NCBI GenBank assembly: GCA_003223325.1
Contig: QHYS01000026.1
Span: 22,649-86,648 of the forward strand
Length of the DNA: 64,000 nt
Origin: Acidobacteriota bacterium
GTDB taxonomy: Bacteria; Acidobacteriota; Terriglobia; Acidiferrales; UBA7541
Direction of reading: 5' to 3'
Position numbers and translations under genes: made by a program. Under the pieces are notes generated by a model. The model saw nothing but the letters and a program-made list of their open reading frames with translations. It was not told where the DNA came from and ran no database searches. Of this stretch, positions 37,569 through 47,571 are shown piece after piece (positions within the stretch are counted from its first letter, which is position 1; each line of letters begins with the position of its first letter).

Positions 37569-38801
37569 CTACTCCGGTTCTTCGAGCATGGATTCTTCGC
37601 GCACGACGGTGACGGTGCCTTTTTCGCTGACGTGATAGCGGCTGCGGTCGGCTTCGAGCTCGTAGCCGATCTCGGTGTGTTCGGGCAGGACCACGTGGCG
37701 ATCGATGATGGCATTGCGGACTCGCGAATGGCGTCCGACATTCACGTGGTTGAAGATGATGGAATTCTCCACTTCGCAAAAGCTGTTGACACGCACATCG
37801 TAGCCGAGTATGGACCGCTTCACGCGGCCTCCGGAAATGATCGAGCCTGCACACACGATAGAGTCCAAAGCCACACCCATGCGGTCCGGATCGGCAAAGA
37901 CGGTTTTGGCCGGGGGATATTGCTGCTGCCAGGTGCGCAGCGGCCAGCCTTTGTCGTAGAGATTGAAGATGGGCGTTACGGAAACCAGGTCCATGTTCGC
38001 TTCGTAGTAGGCGTCGATCGTCCCGACGTCACGCCAATAGAGGGGGCCATTGCGGTTTTCGTCCTCGAAATTGTAGGCAAAAACGCGATACTTCGAGAGG
38101 ATGCGCGGGAGAATATCACGGCCGAAGTCGTGCGTGGATTCGGGATCTTCGGCGTCGGAGATCAGGATGGGGATGAGCAATTGCGTATTGAAGATGTAGA
38201 CGCCCATGGAGGCATTCACTTTTTCCGCGCGATGTGCGGCGCGCTTGGGCTTCGCGGGCTTCTCCTCAAAACCGAGAACCCGCCACCGAGCGTCTGTCTC
38301 AATGATGCCAAAGCGTCCGGCGGCTTCGGCGGGATCGGCTTCGATGGTGGCGACGGTGATGTGGGCCCCAGAATCGACGTGCTGCTGGAGCATCTTCCCA
38401 TAGTTCATCTTATAAATGTGATCGCCGGAGAGGACGATGGCGTAGGTGGACCGCTCGCTGCCGATGGAGTAGATGTTCTGATAAACTGCGTCGGCGGTGC
38501 CGAGATACCAACTGGTAGAGACGCGCATCTGCGGCGGCAGAATTTCAATGAAGTCGCCTAGTCCCATTAGAGATGACCAACCGATGCGAATATGGCGATT
38601 CAAGCTCAGCGCCTTGTATTGTGTGAGGACGAAGATGCGGCGCAGATCGCTATTGATACAATTCGATAAGGTGACGTCGATGATGCGGTAAACCCCGCCA
38701 AAAGGGACGGCGGGTTTGGCGCGGTCGCGAGTCAGCGGCCATAGCCGCTCCCCCTGTCCACCCGCCAGGAGAATACCGATGACGTCGCCCATAAGAGGCA
38801 T
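37569..38801 (-). CDS. glgC: Glucose-1-phosphate adenylyltransferase
   Basis: GlgC makes ADP-glucose for glycogen synthesis. The 410-residue protein has the nucleotide-binding LLAGGQGERLWPLTRDRAKP, the RWDVGT-like YWRDVGTIDAYYEANMDLV, the VLSGDHIYKMNYGKML metal motif, and beta-helix repeats (IISGGRVKRSILGYDVRVNS) toward the C-terminus. Length and order are usual. It ends 10 bases from the start of the methyltransferase relic in the same direction. No other glg genes are in the window. Confidence 0.94.
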   Translation of the reverse strand: MPLMGDVIGILLAGGQGERLWPLTRDRAKPAVPFGGVYRIIDVTLSNCINSDLRRIFVLTQYKALSLNRHIRIGWSSLMGLGDFIEILPPQMRVSTSWYLGTADAVYQNIYSIGSERSTYAIVLSGDHIYKMNYGKMLQQHVDSGAHITVATIEADPAEAAGRFGIIETDARWRVLGFEEKPAKPKRAAHRAEKVNASMGVYIFNTQLLIPILISDAEDPESTHDFGRDILPRILSKYRVFAYNFEDENRNGPLYWRDVGTIDAYYEANMDLVSVTPIFNLYDKGWPLRTWQQQYPPAKTVFADPDRMGVALDSIVCAGSIISGGRVKRSILGYDVRVNSFCEVENSIIFNHVNVGRHSRVRNAIIDRHVVLPEHTEIGYELEADRSRYHVSEKGTVTVVREESMLEEPE

Positions 38802-38924
38802 GAGGCGGAGCCTCTGGTGTGAGTTGCGGACGCGAACTCAGCGACAGAGATTTTACTCGTTAGACGCGCCGCACGCATCCTGTGGGTCCTCTGCCCTGAA
38901 GACACGATGACGGAAAAAGACTTC

Positions 38925-38953
38925 TTGACTTAGGAGACCGGCTCCGCTAGAAC
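38925..38953 (+). promoter_or_regulatory. Likely sigma-70-type promoter of rpsU
   Basis: TTGACT (38925-38930) and TAGAAC (38948-38953) are separated by exactly 17 bases, about 95 bases before the rpsU start. The match is good but not perfect. Confidence 0.6.
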
Positions 38954-39048
38954 AAGCCCACAAATGGCACCCCCCGGGGCCTACCCTTTCAGCAAGAGCT
39001 GGCTCGGGCTATTTAGCCATCACATACCCGAAAGGAGGTGAGCTTCGC

Positions 39049-39246
39049 GTGGCAGAAGTTGTAATTCAGGAAGGCGAGTCTTTGGAGAACGCGTTACGTC
39101 GCTTCAAGCGCAAAGTCCAGCAGGAAGACATCATAAAGGAAATCAAAAAGCACAGCTTTTATATGAAGCCCGGCGAAAAGCGCCGTGCGAAGCAGGCTCT
39201 ATCCCGGAAGCGTCTGCGAAAGAAGCAGCGCCGCGAGCAGGATTAG
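39049..39246 (+). CDS. rpsU: 30S ribosomal protein S21
   Basis: A 65-residue protein, MAEVVIQEGESLENALRRFK onward, with the basic tail KRRAKQALSRKRLRKKQRRE. A GTG start has AAAGGAGGTG nearby. It binds 16S rRNA near the anti-Shine-Dalgarno end. In this window it is a single gene with its own promoter. No dnaG or rpoD is adjacent. Confidence 0.97.
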   Translation: MAEVVIQEGESLENALRRFKRKVQQEDIIKEIKKHSFYMKPGEKRRAKQALSRKRLRKKQRREQD

Positions 39247-39421
39247 GTAAGCCGGATCAGGCCAGCAGGAGCAGGCATCATAGACCCTTGGGAAAGTAAG
39301 TAGTTCGGGTCCCGATCAGGCTGTCTGGACGCACAGGAGATATTTACATCCGGATGTGCCTCGCCGAAGGCCCGAAATGCTTAGCGGCCCCGCATCCAGC
39401 AAGGGGTCGTGGGAGCTACAG

Positions 39422-39724
39422 ATGGAGTACCGGGATAAGGTTCTGAAGTGCGCGGAGTGTGGTGCAGAATTTGTTTTCACCGCCGGCGAACAGATGTTTT
39501 TCGCCGACAAGGGTTTCAAGAACGAACCCAAGCGGTGCAAGTCCTGCAAGGCAAAACGCGCCGATACCCCAGGCCAGGTATCGAATTTCCAGCGAACCGA
39601 AACGAAGACGACCTGTTCACAGTGTGGGAAGGAAACAACCGTTCCGTTCAAGCCCACACAGGGTCGTCCCGTTTACTGTCGTGAATGTTTTCAGCAGCGA
39701 CGGTCCATGGGTTCGCCAGCCTGA
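39422..39724 (+). CDS. Zinc-ribbon protein with two Cys clusters
   Basis: From ATG 39422 the protein has 100 residues. It carries CAECGAEFVFTAGEQMFFAD, CKSCKAKR, CSQCGKETTVPFKPTQGRPV and CRECF, four CxxC pairs forming two probable zinc knuckles. This matches the probable-zinc-ribbon (zf-CXXC-like) small proteins seen widely in Acidobacteriota and Chloroflexi. It follows rpsU by 175 bases. The function is unknown. Confidence 0.85.
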   Translation: MEYRDKVLKCAECGAEFVFTAGEQMFFADKGFKNEPKRCKSCKAKRADTPGQVSNFQRTETKTTCSQCGKETTVPFKPTQGRPVYCRECFQQRRSMGSPA

Positions 39725-39962
39725 CCCACCCTTCACAGTCGCTAAGGCGGCTGTTCAGGGTAAAGAAGAGCAACGCCCCCGTCGGAGGAATCTGAGCCGA
39801 ATTGGAGATGGCAGGGGCCGCGCGATCTTGACGAAGCGCAGCGGGTCGCTTGATCTGTGTTTTGCTGGGATGCGTCCAACCAGAGCGGACGACGAAGAAT
39901 CTCCTCAGAATGAGAGGCCCGCAGGCACTCGGGCCAATTTAACACGACGAAATCTTGCCCAA

Positions 39963-40487
39963 ATGAAGCCGAAACGACGCACCCCCAAAAAACCTTCGAG
40001 CGACGCCCACGATGCCGCTCTTCGGAAACATTTGATTGAATTACTGCGCAGCCGGGGAGCACACGCTGATTTCGACGCGGCGGTAGATGGGCTGCCCGAA
40101 GGGCTGCGCGGTGCGCGCGTGAAGGAGCTGCCGTTCACGCCCTGGCGGCTTCTGGAACACCTGCGACTAGCGCAGTGGGACATTCTCGAATTCAGCCGCA
40201 ACCCGAAGCATGAATCCCCGCAATGGCCGCAGGGCTACTGGCCCGCGGGCGATGCTCCTCCCAACTCGGCGGCGTGGGATGCGAGCGTGACGCAGTTCCG
40301 GCGAGCACTCACGGAAATGGAAAAGCTCGTAAGGGATTCTTCCAACGATCTTTTCGCTCCCCTCCCGCACGGGCAAGGACAGACGCTGCTTCGCGAAGCC
40401 CTGCTCGTGGCCGACCATAATTCCTACCACCTCGGACAATTAATCATGCTACGGCGTCTGCTAGGAGCTTGGAAGGAGGAACGCTGA
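39963..40487 (+). CDS. DinB-like protein
   Basis: A 174-residue protein with a four-helix-bundle pattern: LRKHLIELLRSRGAH, PFTPWRLLEHLRLAQWDILE, and LLREALLVADHNSYHLGQLI, where His in HLRLAQWD, DHNSYHLGQ place the three metal ligands of DinB/YfiT-like bundles. Start at ATG 39963 is chosen; the frame extends further upstream with no similarity. Many DinB-like proteins are thiol-dependent transferases or stress proteins. The exact role is unknown. Confidence 0.82.
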   Translation: MKPKRRTPKKPSSDAHDAALRKHLIELLRSRGAHADFDAAVDGLPEGLRGARVKELPFTPWRLLEHLRLAQWDILEFSRNPKHESPQWPQGYWPAGDAPPNSAAWDASVTQFRRALTEMEKLVRDSSNDLFAPLPHGQGQTLLREALLVADHNSYHLGQLIMLRRLLGAWKEER

Positions 40488-40668
40488 CCGATTGGTCTCA
40501 AGCCAAGCGCGAGGATGCCGCCCGTAAGGCGGCGAAAGAAGCTCCATGGCCGTCACAAATCCGCGCGCCCCTGGGCCACAAGTCTGTTTGGTATAAGTTT
40601 TCTCCAGATCCACAACACGTTTTGACCTACGTCCACGCGTTCCTTAGGGTGGTCACGGAGCATCAGAC

Positions 40669-41085
40669 ATGATTAGTGGCACTCATGTTCTTCTCTACAG
40701 CAGCGACCCAGAAACAGATCGCACATTCTTTCACGACGTTCTTGGGTTTCGTTTCGTCGATGATGGCGATGGCTGGCTCATATTTGCCCTGCCGCCCGCC
40801 GAGATGGCGGTGCACCCCTCGAGCGCGAATGCTCCGCCCCCAGTCGTGGATACGGGGCATGAGTTGCTTGGTGCGGCGCTCCATCTGATGTGCAACGATT
40901 TGCCCTCCGTGATGAGGTCGCTAAAAGCCAATAACGTCAGTTGCACCGAGCCTAGCACGCAACCGTGGGGTATCTGCACGACAATCCGGTTGCCCAGTGG
41001 CGGTAGTATTGGTTTGTACCAGCCGATGCACAAAACTCCTCTCGGCATCGGTTCGATGGAAAACTTCGGCGCGCTAGGTAGTTGA
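40669..41085 (+). CDS. VOC/glyoxalase-fold protein
   Basis: A 138-residue protein with the glyoxalase/bleomycin-resistance fold: MISGTHVLLYSSDPETDRTF, FFHDVLGFRFVDDGDGWLIF and GAALHLMCNDLPSVMRSLKA. One metal ligand position (His6 region) and a Glu near FALPPAEMAVHP are plausible, but the second half is less conserved. It may be a dioxygenase- or resistance-type protein with unknown substrate. Co-directional with the DinB-like gene 180 bases upstream. Confidence 0.85.
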   Translation: MISGTHVLLYSSDPETDRTFFHDVLGFRFVDDGDGWLIFALPPAEMAVHPSSANAPPPVVDTGHELLGAALHLMCNDLPSVMRSLKANNVSCTEPSTQPWGICTTIRLPSGGSIGLYQPMHKTPLGIGSMENFGALGS

Positions 41086-41308
41086 ACCGCGTGCGCCGGG
41101 CCAGGCCTCGCGAAAACCGAAAAGCAGATCCCTCACCCGCACAAATCGCGGGGATTCGGGATGACACATGCACGGTTGCGCTGTGGTCGGTAAGGATGTC
41201 AAGAGAGCCATAGTAAATCTAGCCAAGCTAGGATTCGTTATATGGGGACAGGGATCGCGCGAAGTGACGGAATTCGCGAGAGTGCTAGGCTTCTTGAGGA
41301 GTTTGGCC

Positions 41309-42742
41309 ATGACTAGGAGCTTCGTTAGTGTAATCGCCTCCACGCTGATATTCTTTCTGACCTTTCTTCTTATATTGGGTTCTCCCGCTCGGGCGCAGCA
41401 ATCTTCGGCAGCTTCGAACACGATAACGGATGCCTCGCGGGCTGAGGTCGTCCATTTCCTCACGGACCTGGTGAAAATCGATACCAGCAATCCTCCTGGT
41501 AATGAGGTGAAGGCGGCGAACTACATCAAAGCAGTTCTCGACAAAGAGGGGATTGCCTCGGAGATTTTTGAATCGGCGCCGGGCCGCGGCAACATCGTGG
41601 CGCGCCTCAAGGGCAATGGCAGCAAACGCCCTCTGCTGCTCATGGGGCACTTGGACGTAGTCGGGGTCGAACGCGACAAATGGACGGTGGACCCCTTCGC
41701 CGCGGTGATGAAGGATGGTTATCTTTATGGCCGGGGCTCACGTGACGACAAAGCCATGGATGCCGCCAATCTCGAAGTGTTTCTCGAATTGTACCGCAGG
41801 AAAATTGCGCTCGACCGCGATGTGATTCTGCTCGCTGAAGCCGGCGAAGAAGGAACCACCCAGTACGGCATCGATTTCATGGTCGCGCAGCACTGGGACA
41901 AAATCGAGTGCGAATACGTCCTCAACGAAGGTGGCGGTCTCCATGAAACCAATGGGAAGGTGGATTATCTTTCGGTTGGTACAACAGAAAAGGCGCCTCG
42001 CGCGATGATTCTGGTTGCTCGGGGCTCCAGCGGCCACGCTTCCATGCCGCGCCTGGATAATCCCATTGCGCATCTCGGGGTGGCGGTAGGGAAGCTGCTG
42101 ACGTGGCAGCCGCCGATGCGGCTGAATGAAACTACAAGAGAATACTTTTCGCGGCTGGCGAAAATAAGCTCCTCAGAGGATGCGTATCTTTATACTCATC
42201 TAGAAGAGACTGCCGTGCAGCAGAAGCTTGCGGCAAACAAGATTTCTCAAAATTCCATGCTGCGAACTTCCATTGTTCCTACCATTATCAAGGGCGGTTT
42301 CCGCGTGAACGTGATCCCCGCTGACGCTGAGGCCACACTGGACGTGCGCGCACTGCCCGATGAGAACGTGGATGAGCTGATGGCCACGTTGCGCAAGGTG
42401 ATTAACGATCCTGAAATCGAGGTCGTGCGCGGCGACAAATTGAACGACAGACCCGCGGGCGCGCCATCGTCGATCCATAGCGAAATGTTCCAGGCACTAG
42501 AACGAGCCCAAGCCAAACTGTTTCCAGGAGCTGTAACCCTGCCGACGATGGGAACGGGAGCTACGGATTCTGCACAACTTCGAGCCAAAGGCGTACAGGC
42601 TTACGGGATCGGACCGCCCAGCAGTGACGATAATTCCTTGCGCGTTCATGGAAATGACGAACGAGTTCGGCTGGAAGGCGTAGACCAGTTCGTGGAATAT
42701 CTGTATACGGCTGTCGTCGATGTGGCCGCCTCGAAGAAATAA
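41309..42742 (+). CDS. Secreted M20-family metallopeptidase
   Basis: From ATG 41309 (GAGGAG 8 bases before) the protein has 477 residues with a signal peptide (MTRSFVSVIASTLIFFLTF onward to SPARAQ). The M20 motifs are MGHLDVVGVERDKWTVDPF with the first ligand His/Asp, GRGSRDDKAMDA, and LAEAGEEGTTQYGID with the catalytic Glu pair. GSSGHASMPR is the dimerisation-domain motif. M20 enzymes hydrolyse dipeptides or amino-acid amides. Secretion suggests peptide scavenging. Confidence 0.93.
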   Translation: MTRSFVSVIASTLIFFLTFLLILGSPARAQQSSAASNTITDASRAEVVHFLTDLVKIDTSNPPGNEVKAANYIKAVLDKEGIASEIFESAPGRGNIVARLKGNGSKRPLLLMGHLDVVGVERDKWTVDPFAAVMKDGYLYGRGSRDDKAMDAANLEVFLELYRRKIALDRDVILLAEAGEEGTTQYGIDFMVAQHWDKIECEYVLNEGGGLHETNGKVDYLSVGTTEKAPRAMILVARGSSGHASMPRLDNPIAHLGVAVGKLLTWQPPMRLNETTREYFSRLAKISSSEDAYLYTHLEETAVQQKLAANKISQNSMLRTSIVPTIIKGGFRVNVIPADAEATLDVRALPDENVDELMATLRKVINDPEIEVVRGDKLNDRPAGAPSSIHSEMFQALERAQAKLFPGAVTLPTMGTGATDSAQLRAKGVQAYGIGPPSSDDNSLRVHGNDERVRLEGVDQFVEYLYTAVVDVAASKK

Positions 42743-42856
42743 TTGTATCGCCACAGCCTCGGTTGGTGCGGCGACCTCAGAATGACAAACGCGACTTTGG
42801 AAAAATGGTGAAGCCCGGCAAGTCACGCCCCGAGAGCATCAGCGTCAGCTGAAGTG

Positions 42857-44446
42857 CTATGGGGCGCGGCAGACGAAATTGGCGGCGTCGTTCGTGTCGC
42901 CCGCACTTTTATATTTCGCGATTTGAGGATAGGGGCACAACGGGCGAGTGATTTGCACGCCCTTGGCGGGGTCGTCGTCCAGATATTTGGTAGCGATGAT
43001 ATCTCCGGGCGCGGCACCCTTTTCCAGCCATTCCTCAAGAGCATCGAAAACGCCGTAGGCTTTGCCCCTCGCGCTCGGATGGCCCGTCTGGCCGAACCAA
43101 TTCGGGCCGGGACCCGGGAAACAGTGCTGCATTCCGGGGACCATGTACAGGCGAACGAAGCTGTCGGTATTCTCCTGGCCCATCTTGGCAACCACAGTCT
43201 TGTAATAGTTGATTGTGTTGATTGGCGAGATCGCCGGATCGTTCCAGCCGTGGTAGAGAATGAGCTTGCCGCCGCGACCCTTGAAACGACTCAGGTCGGG
43301 ATCGGTAGAGTTGAGAATGGACGCAGTTTTCTCGTCGGCCATGGCTTCAGCGGTATCAACATTGGCTGACAGCAGATTCCAGGAGGGATCGTGGAATACC
43401 ATATATCGGAAGTAGTTCTCTGCATAGACCGGACCGGAGGCTTTGCCGGGACCGGTGCCGGTGATCCAAGGTGCCCAGCCGCTCGGTCCGTCCTCGGCGC
43501 CGGGCATGTAACCCGGAAAAATCTGCTTCCCGTGCGAGTCTTGACCACCCGCGTAGAGCTTCTTCAAGGTCGAAAGCTGAGGCGCCGTCACGCAATCGCG
43601 CGAATCCTTGCCCTTGCAAAGCAACACCGAAGGGTCGAAGTGACACTGTAAAGGATCGTTGATGATGCCGTCCTTTACGCCGTCCTGAGCATCGCAAGCC
43701 GCCAGGGCAGCAGATTGAATGGCGGGAAGTTTCGTGCTGGGAATATAAGCGGAAGGATCCTTGCCGTACATGCTTTGGATTATTTCCACGGCACCGGCTA
43801 GCATGTGGGTCCAAAAATTAGCAGGAGCGCCAGCGAGAATGCCATCAAAATCCTCAGGAAAGCGTTGAGCCTCCATCAAGGCTTCTCGCCCACCATCGGA
43901 ACAGCTATCGAAATAGGAGTACCGCGCCGGACTGTTGTAAAAAGCTTGTATAAGGGCTTTAGCGTTTTCGGCGGTCGCGTGTAGGGCGCGATAGCCGAAA
44001 TCAATTACCTTCTCCGGATGCCGAAAGGCCCAGCTTGCGTCTTCGGCATCGCTTTCATGTCCCGTGTCGGTTGCCGCCGTGGCGAAGCCGCGCCGCAAAT
44101 CATCGGCGAGAGCGAAGTAATTGATAGAACCGGCGAATCCACCATTGCCGACGCTCAGGAATTTTCCATTCCAGTCGGAAGCGGGTAACCACACCTCGAA
44201 GCGAATATCAGAATCGGTGCTAGGCCGGATGACTCCTGCCAGACGGCAGAATGCAGGAAGCTTGTCGATGGGCCTGCCGTAAGGAGGCACGAATCTTCCT
44301 GCGGGCACGGACTGTGCGGTTGTTAGCGTCGTATCTGGCAGGCTTGTTCTTGAGAGACTTGCACAGTCGGCGGCGTGCCCGCCAAGGGCGGCCCTTGCCA
44401 GGATGAAGGCGAGGGTGATGAGGCTGCGCATTGGAGGCATTCGCAT
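42857..44446 (-). CDS. Tannase/feruloyl esterase-family protein
   Basis: A 529-residue secreted protein with an N-terminal signal sequence. Family marks are GNGGFAGSINYFALAD, RYSYFDSCSDGGREALMEAQ with the Cys-Ser pair adjacent to the nucleophilic Ser, and the catalytic His in MVPGMQHCFPGPGP, plus FGYRALHATAENAKAL. Such esterases cleave gallate or ferulate esters of plant material. The gene is leftward, tail to tail with the M20 peptidase gene and divergent from the M28 peptidase gene. Confidence 0.92.
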   Translation of the reverse strand: MRMPPMRSLITLAFILARAALGGHAADCASLSRTSLPDTTLTTAQSVPAGRFVPPYGRPIDKLPAFCRLAGVIRPSTDSDIRFEVWLPASDWNGKFLSVGNGGFAGSINYFALADDLRRGFATAATDTGHESDAEDASWAFRHPEKVIDFGYRALHATAENAKALIQAFYNSPARYSYFDSCSDGGREALMEAQRFPEDFDGILAGAPANFWTHMLAGAVEIIQSMYGKDPSAYIPSTKLPAIQSAALAACDAQDGVKDGIINDPLQCHFDPSVLLCKGKDSRDCVTAPQLSTLKKLYAGGQDSHGKQIFPGYMPGAEDGPSGWAPWITGTGPGKASGPVYAENYFRYMVFHDPSWNLLSANVDTAEAMADEKTASILNSTDPDLSRFKGRGGKLILYHGWNDPAISPINTINYYKTVVAKMGQENTDSFVRLYMVPGMQHCFPGPGPNWFGQTGHPSARGKAYGVFDALEEWLEKGAAPGDIIATKYLDDDPAKGVQITRPLCPYPQIAKYKSAGDTNDAANFVCRAP

Positions 44447-44701
44447 CTGTTTGTAAGCTCCCTCGAATCCGAGGTATCGGGCTAATTTCGGGCGATGAAG
44501 TCAACTGCAAGTCTGTGGAAAGCGTAAGTCTAGCGCGGCCTCACGTCAACTTCGAACCTGCGGAGGTTCCCCACGGGGCGGGGCGCAACCGTGGCCCCTG
44601 GCTCACTATCGCCTCGGACCGAGGAAGCCCCGCTTCGTGCATGCTGTGGGTGAGCGTATAATCTCTTCAACTCACTGGGGTGCTTTACGAGATTCTTCGT
44701 T

Positions 44702-46975
44702 ATGCGGCGCAGTTTCGTCATTCTCCCGGCCCTAAGTCTGGTTGCGTGGACGCTGTTGGCGCAGCAAGAGCCGGCGCCCAGCCTGGCCGGCTTCTCGGGT
44801 GATAATTCGCGTGCCGAACAAGAGTGGGAGCAAAAATTCCGCTCCGCGATTTCGCTCGATAATATCGGAGATTACGCCAAACTACTCTCCGCGCGGCCTC
44901 ACCACGTCGGTTCTCCCTACGATAAGCACGACGAAGAATGGTTGGCCTCGAAGTTCAAAGAATGGGGCTGGGATGTTCATGTGGAATCATTTCAGATCCT
45001 TTTCCCTACGCCGAAGGAACGGGTTCTCGAAATGGTCGAGCCGGTTCGCGTCGTGGCCAAGCTGCAGGAGCCACCGATCCCCGAAGATCCGACCTCGAGC
45101 CAGCAGGCCGAGCAATTGCCCTCTTACAACGCGTACTCGATTGATGGCGACGTCACGGCGCCGCTGATTTACGTCAACTACGGCGTTCCCGACGATTACG
45201 AAGAACTTGAGCGGATGGGCATTTCCGTCAAAGGGGCCATCGTCATTGCCCGTTATGGCTTGTCCTGGCGCGGCATTAAACCCAAAGTGGCTTTCGAGCA
45301 CGGTGCTGTGGGTTGCCTGATCTATTCTGATCCTCGAGACGATGGTTACACGGCAGGAGACGTCTACCCCAAGGGTCCATGGCGTCCGGCGGAGGGCGTG
45401 CAGCGCGGAAGCGTTATGGATATGCCGCTGTACCCTGGCGATCCGCTCACTCCGGGAATCGGAGCGACCCCCGACGCCAAACGCCTAAAGCTGGCAGACG
45501 TGAAGGTCTTTACGAAAATTCCGGTGCAGCCCATTTCTTACGCGGACGCGGAGCCGCTTCTGGCGGCTTTAGGCGGTCCTGTGGCGCCGACGAGGTGGCG
45601 CGGAGGGTTGGCGATCACCTATCACGTCGGGCCCGGGCCCGCGAAAGTTCACCTGAGGCTGAAATTCGATTGGGACATGAAGCAAATCAACGATGTGATC
45701 GCCCGAATTCCGGGAGCTTCGGAACCTGACGAGTGGGTGATTCGGGGCAATCACTTCGACGCCTGGGTGAACGGAGCTCAGGATCCCGTCTCGGGTATTT
45801 CAGCGGAGATGGAAGAGGCGCGGGTGCTCGGCGAGTTATCCAAGGCGGGATGGAAGCCAAAGCGGACCATTATTTATTGCGCCTGGGATGCTGAGGAACC
45901 AGGGCTGATCGGCTCGACAGAATGGGTGGAGACCCATGCGGACGAACTTCGCACCCACGCAGTGGCCTATATCAATACGGATTCACATAGCCGGGGCTAT
46001 CTCAACGTTGAGGGGTCACATTCGCTGGAGACCTTTATCAACCAAGTTGCGCGGGAGGTTACCGATCCCGAAAAAAATATCTCTGTCTGGCAACGAAGGC
46101 AGTTGAAGCGTATTACCGACGCAAACTCCGGCGAAGAGCGCGAACGCTTGCGTTCCCGGACCACTTGGCCGATTCAAGCCCTGGGATCGGGTTCCGACTA
46201 CACTGCGTTCCTTGATTTCGCAGGCGTAGCCTCACTGGACCTGAACTATAGCGGCGAAACCGATGGCGGCGTTTATCATTCGGTTTACGACGATTTTTAC
46301 TGGTTCACGCATTTCAGCGATGTCGGATTTGTGTACGGGCGCGCTCTGGCCCAAACCGCCGGCACTTCGGTGCTGCGCCTGGCAGATGCGGACTTACTGC
46401 CATTCAATTTCTCCGATTTGTTTTCCACTGTGCGCGACTATGTAAACGAACTTCAGCGCCTGGCGGAAAATCAAAGCGATCAAATCCGCGAACGTAACCG
46501 CCAGATCAGCGAGGGCACTTTTAGCGCCACGTCTGACCCCGAGAAGCCCTCTGTGGCACCCGCTATGGAAGCAGTGCCACCCCATCTCAATTTCGCGCCT
46601 CTGCAAAATGCGCTGGATGCTCTCAATCGGAGCGCCGATCACTACCAGCGGCTCTATGCACGAGCAGGACAGGACGGCGGGGCCACGCTGGGACGAGCCT
46701 CGCTGGCCCAGCTGAATCTCGAACTGCTGCAGAGCGAGCGCGCTCTTACGGATGCGAACGGACTGCCCGGGCGGCCCTGGTTCAAGCACCAACTCTACGC
46801 TCCGGGTTTTTATACAGGCTACGGAGTAAAGACCGTGCCGGCAGTGCGGGAAGCCATCGAGCAAAAACAGTGGAGCACGGTGGAGCAATCGATCAGCACG
46901 GTTTCCAAAGTCCTCGAAAACGAGGCTGCAGTTATCGAAAAGGCAGCCATCAGCCTCGAGCAGGCAATACGGTAG
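44702..46975 (+). CDS. M28-family metallopeptidase (glutamate carboxypeptidase II-like)
   Basis: A 757-residue secreted protein with the order of GCPII/transferrin-receptor-like peptidases: a PA domain (GISVKGAIVIARYGLSWRG) and an M28 core. Zinc ligands are His in RGNHFDAWVNGAQDPVSG and its Asp, the Glu pair in WDAEEPGLIGSTEW, Asp in YINTDSHSRG and a later His in DGGVYHSVYDD. GCPII-type enzymes cleave C-terminal Glu from peptides. The C-terminal four-helix domain (FAPLQNALDALNRSADHYQR) is also typical. A single rightward gene. Confidence 0.94.
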   Translation: MRRSFVILPALSLVAWTLLAQQEPAPSLAGFSGDNSRAEQEWEQKFRSAISLDNIGDYAKLLSARPHHVGSPYDKHDEEWLASKFKEWGWDVHVESFQILFPTPKERVLEMVEPVRVVAKLQEPPIPEDPTSSQQAEQLPSYNAYSIDGDVTAPLIYVNYGVPDDYEELERMGISVKGAIVIARYGLSWRGIKPKVAFEHGAVGCLIYSDPRDDGYTAGDVYPKGPWRPAEGVQRGSVMDMPLYPGDPLTPGIGATPDAKRLKLADVKVFTKIPVQPISYADAEPLLAALGGPVAPTRWRGGLAITYHVGPGPAKVHLRLKFDWDMKQINDVIARIPGASEPDEWVIRGNHFDAWVNGAQDPVSGISAEMEEARVLGELSKAGWKPKRTIIYCAWDAEEPGLIGSTEWVETHADELRTHAVAYINTDSHSRGYLNVEGSHSLETFINQVAREVTDPEKNISVWQRRQLKRITDANSGEERERLRSRTTWPIQALGSGSDYTAFLDFAGVASLDLNYSGETDGGVYHSVYDDFYWFTHFSDVGFVYGRALAQTAGTSVLRLADADLLPFNFSDLFSTVRDYVNELQRLAENQSDQIRERNRQISEGTFSATSDPEKPSVAPAMEAVPPHLNFAPLQNALDALNRSADHYQRLYARAGQDGGATLGRASLAQLNLELLQSERALTDANGLPGRPWFKHQLYAPGFYTGYGVKTVPAVREAIEQKQWSTVEQSISTVSKVLENEAAVIEKAAISLEQAIR

Positions 46976-47007
46976 AAGACGGTTCCTTTAGATGGAAGAT
47001 TAGGAAT

Positions 47008-47571
47008 TTATTGCTGCGGAGCTTCTGAAGACGCTGGCACAATGCTCTTCATTCGCATGTAAGTGATGATATTGCCGTAGTGGTGTTCGTTGTGTCCGTA
47101 ATTCAAGAGCAGCAAACTCAGCCGGTTAATTCGCCGCTTCCGTCCATCTTCCTGCGTAATTTCAATGACTTCTTGGCCTGAGGCGTCGGTCAGCGAGCTA
47201 TAGAGGGAATCACAATAGGCAAAGGCGTCGCCAAGGGCCTTGGTCAGATCGGCCTTGGATGTCAATTTCTCGAGAGCTTTTCCTTCCATCGGGTTTTTCT
47301 CGCCTTTTGCTTCCGAGCACCACAAGTAGTTGAAGTCGGCAAGATGTCCGACAAGCTGGCCGAAGGTCCTGACTTCCGTTTGCGGCCCGGGGCGCATCCC
47401 GTAGAACTCCTCTGGAAATTTCGCCGCGGAACGTGAAATTTCACCACGGTTGCCCCTATAGAGGTTTTTGAGGAATGTGGTAGACGAAGGCGGCGCCGGC
47501 TGCTGATTTTGTGCGGCCACCGAGGCAGTCAGGATCAAGCCGAATAAAATGGCTGAGATTGATTTGTTCAT
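47008..47571 (-). CDS. Secreted DinB-superfamily protein
   Basis: From ATG 47571 (GGAGGA upstream) the protein has 187 residues, with a signal peptide (ISAILFGLILTASVAAQ) then a DinB bundle: TFGQLVGHLADFNYLWCSEA, and LLNYGHNEHHYGNIITYMRM with His residues that form the metal site. It is leftward, tail to tail with the M28 gene. Exported DinB-like proteins are common in Acidobacteriota but unassigned. Confidence 0.88.
   Translation of the reverse strand: MNKSISAILFGLILTASVAAQNQQPAPPSSTTFLKNLYRGNRGEISRSAAKFPEEFYGMRPGPQTEVRTFGQLVGHLADFNYLWCSEAKGEKNPMEGKALEKLTSKADLTKALGDAFAYCDSLYSSLTDASGQEVIEITQEDGRKRRINRLSLLLLNYGHNEHHYGNIITYMRMKSIVPASSEAPQQ

Noticed and set aside
40469..40672. Short plus-strand frame after the DinB gene
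   Set aside because: It overlaps the DinB stop, has no recognisable family and no convincing start; it might be a fragment but I cannot support it.
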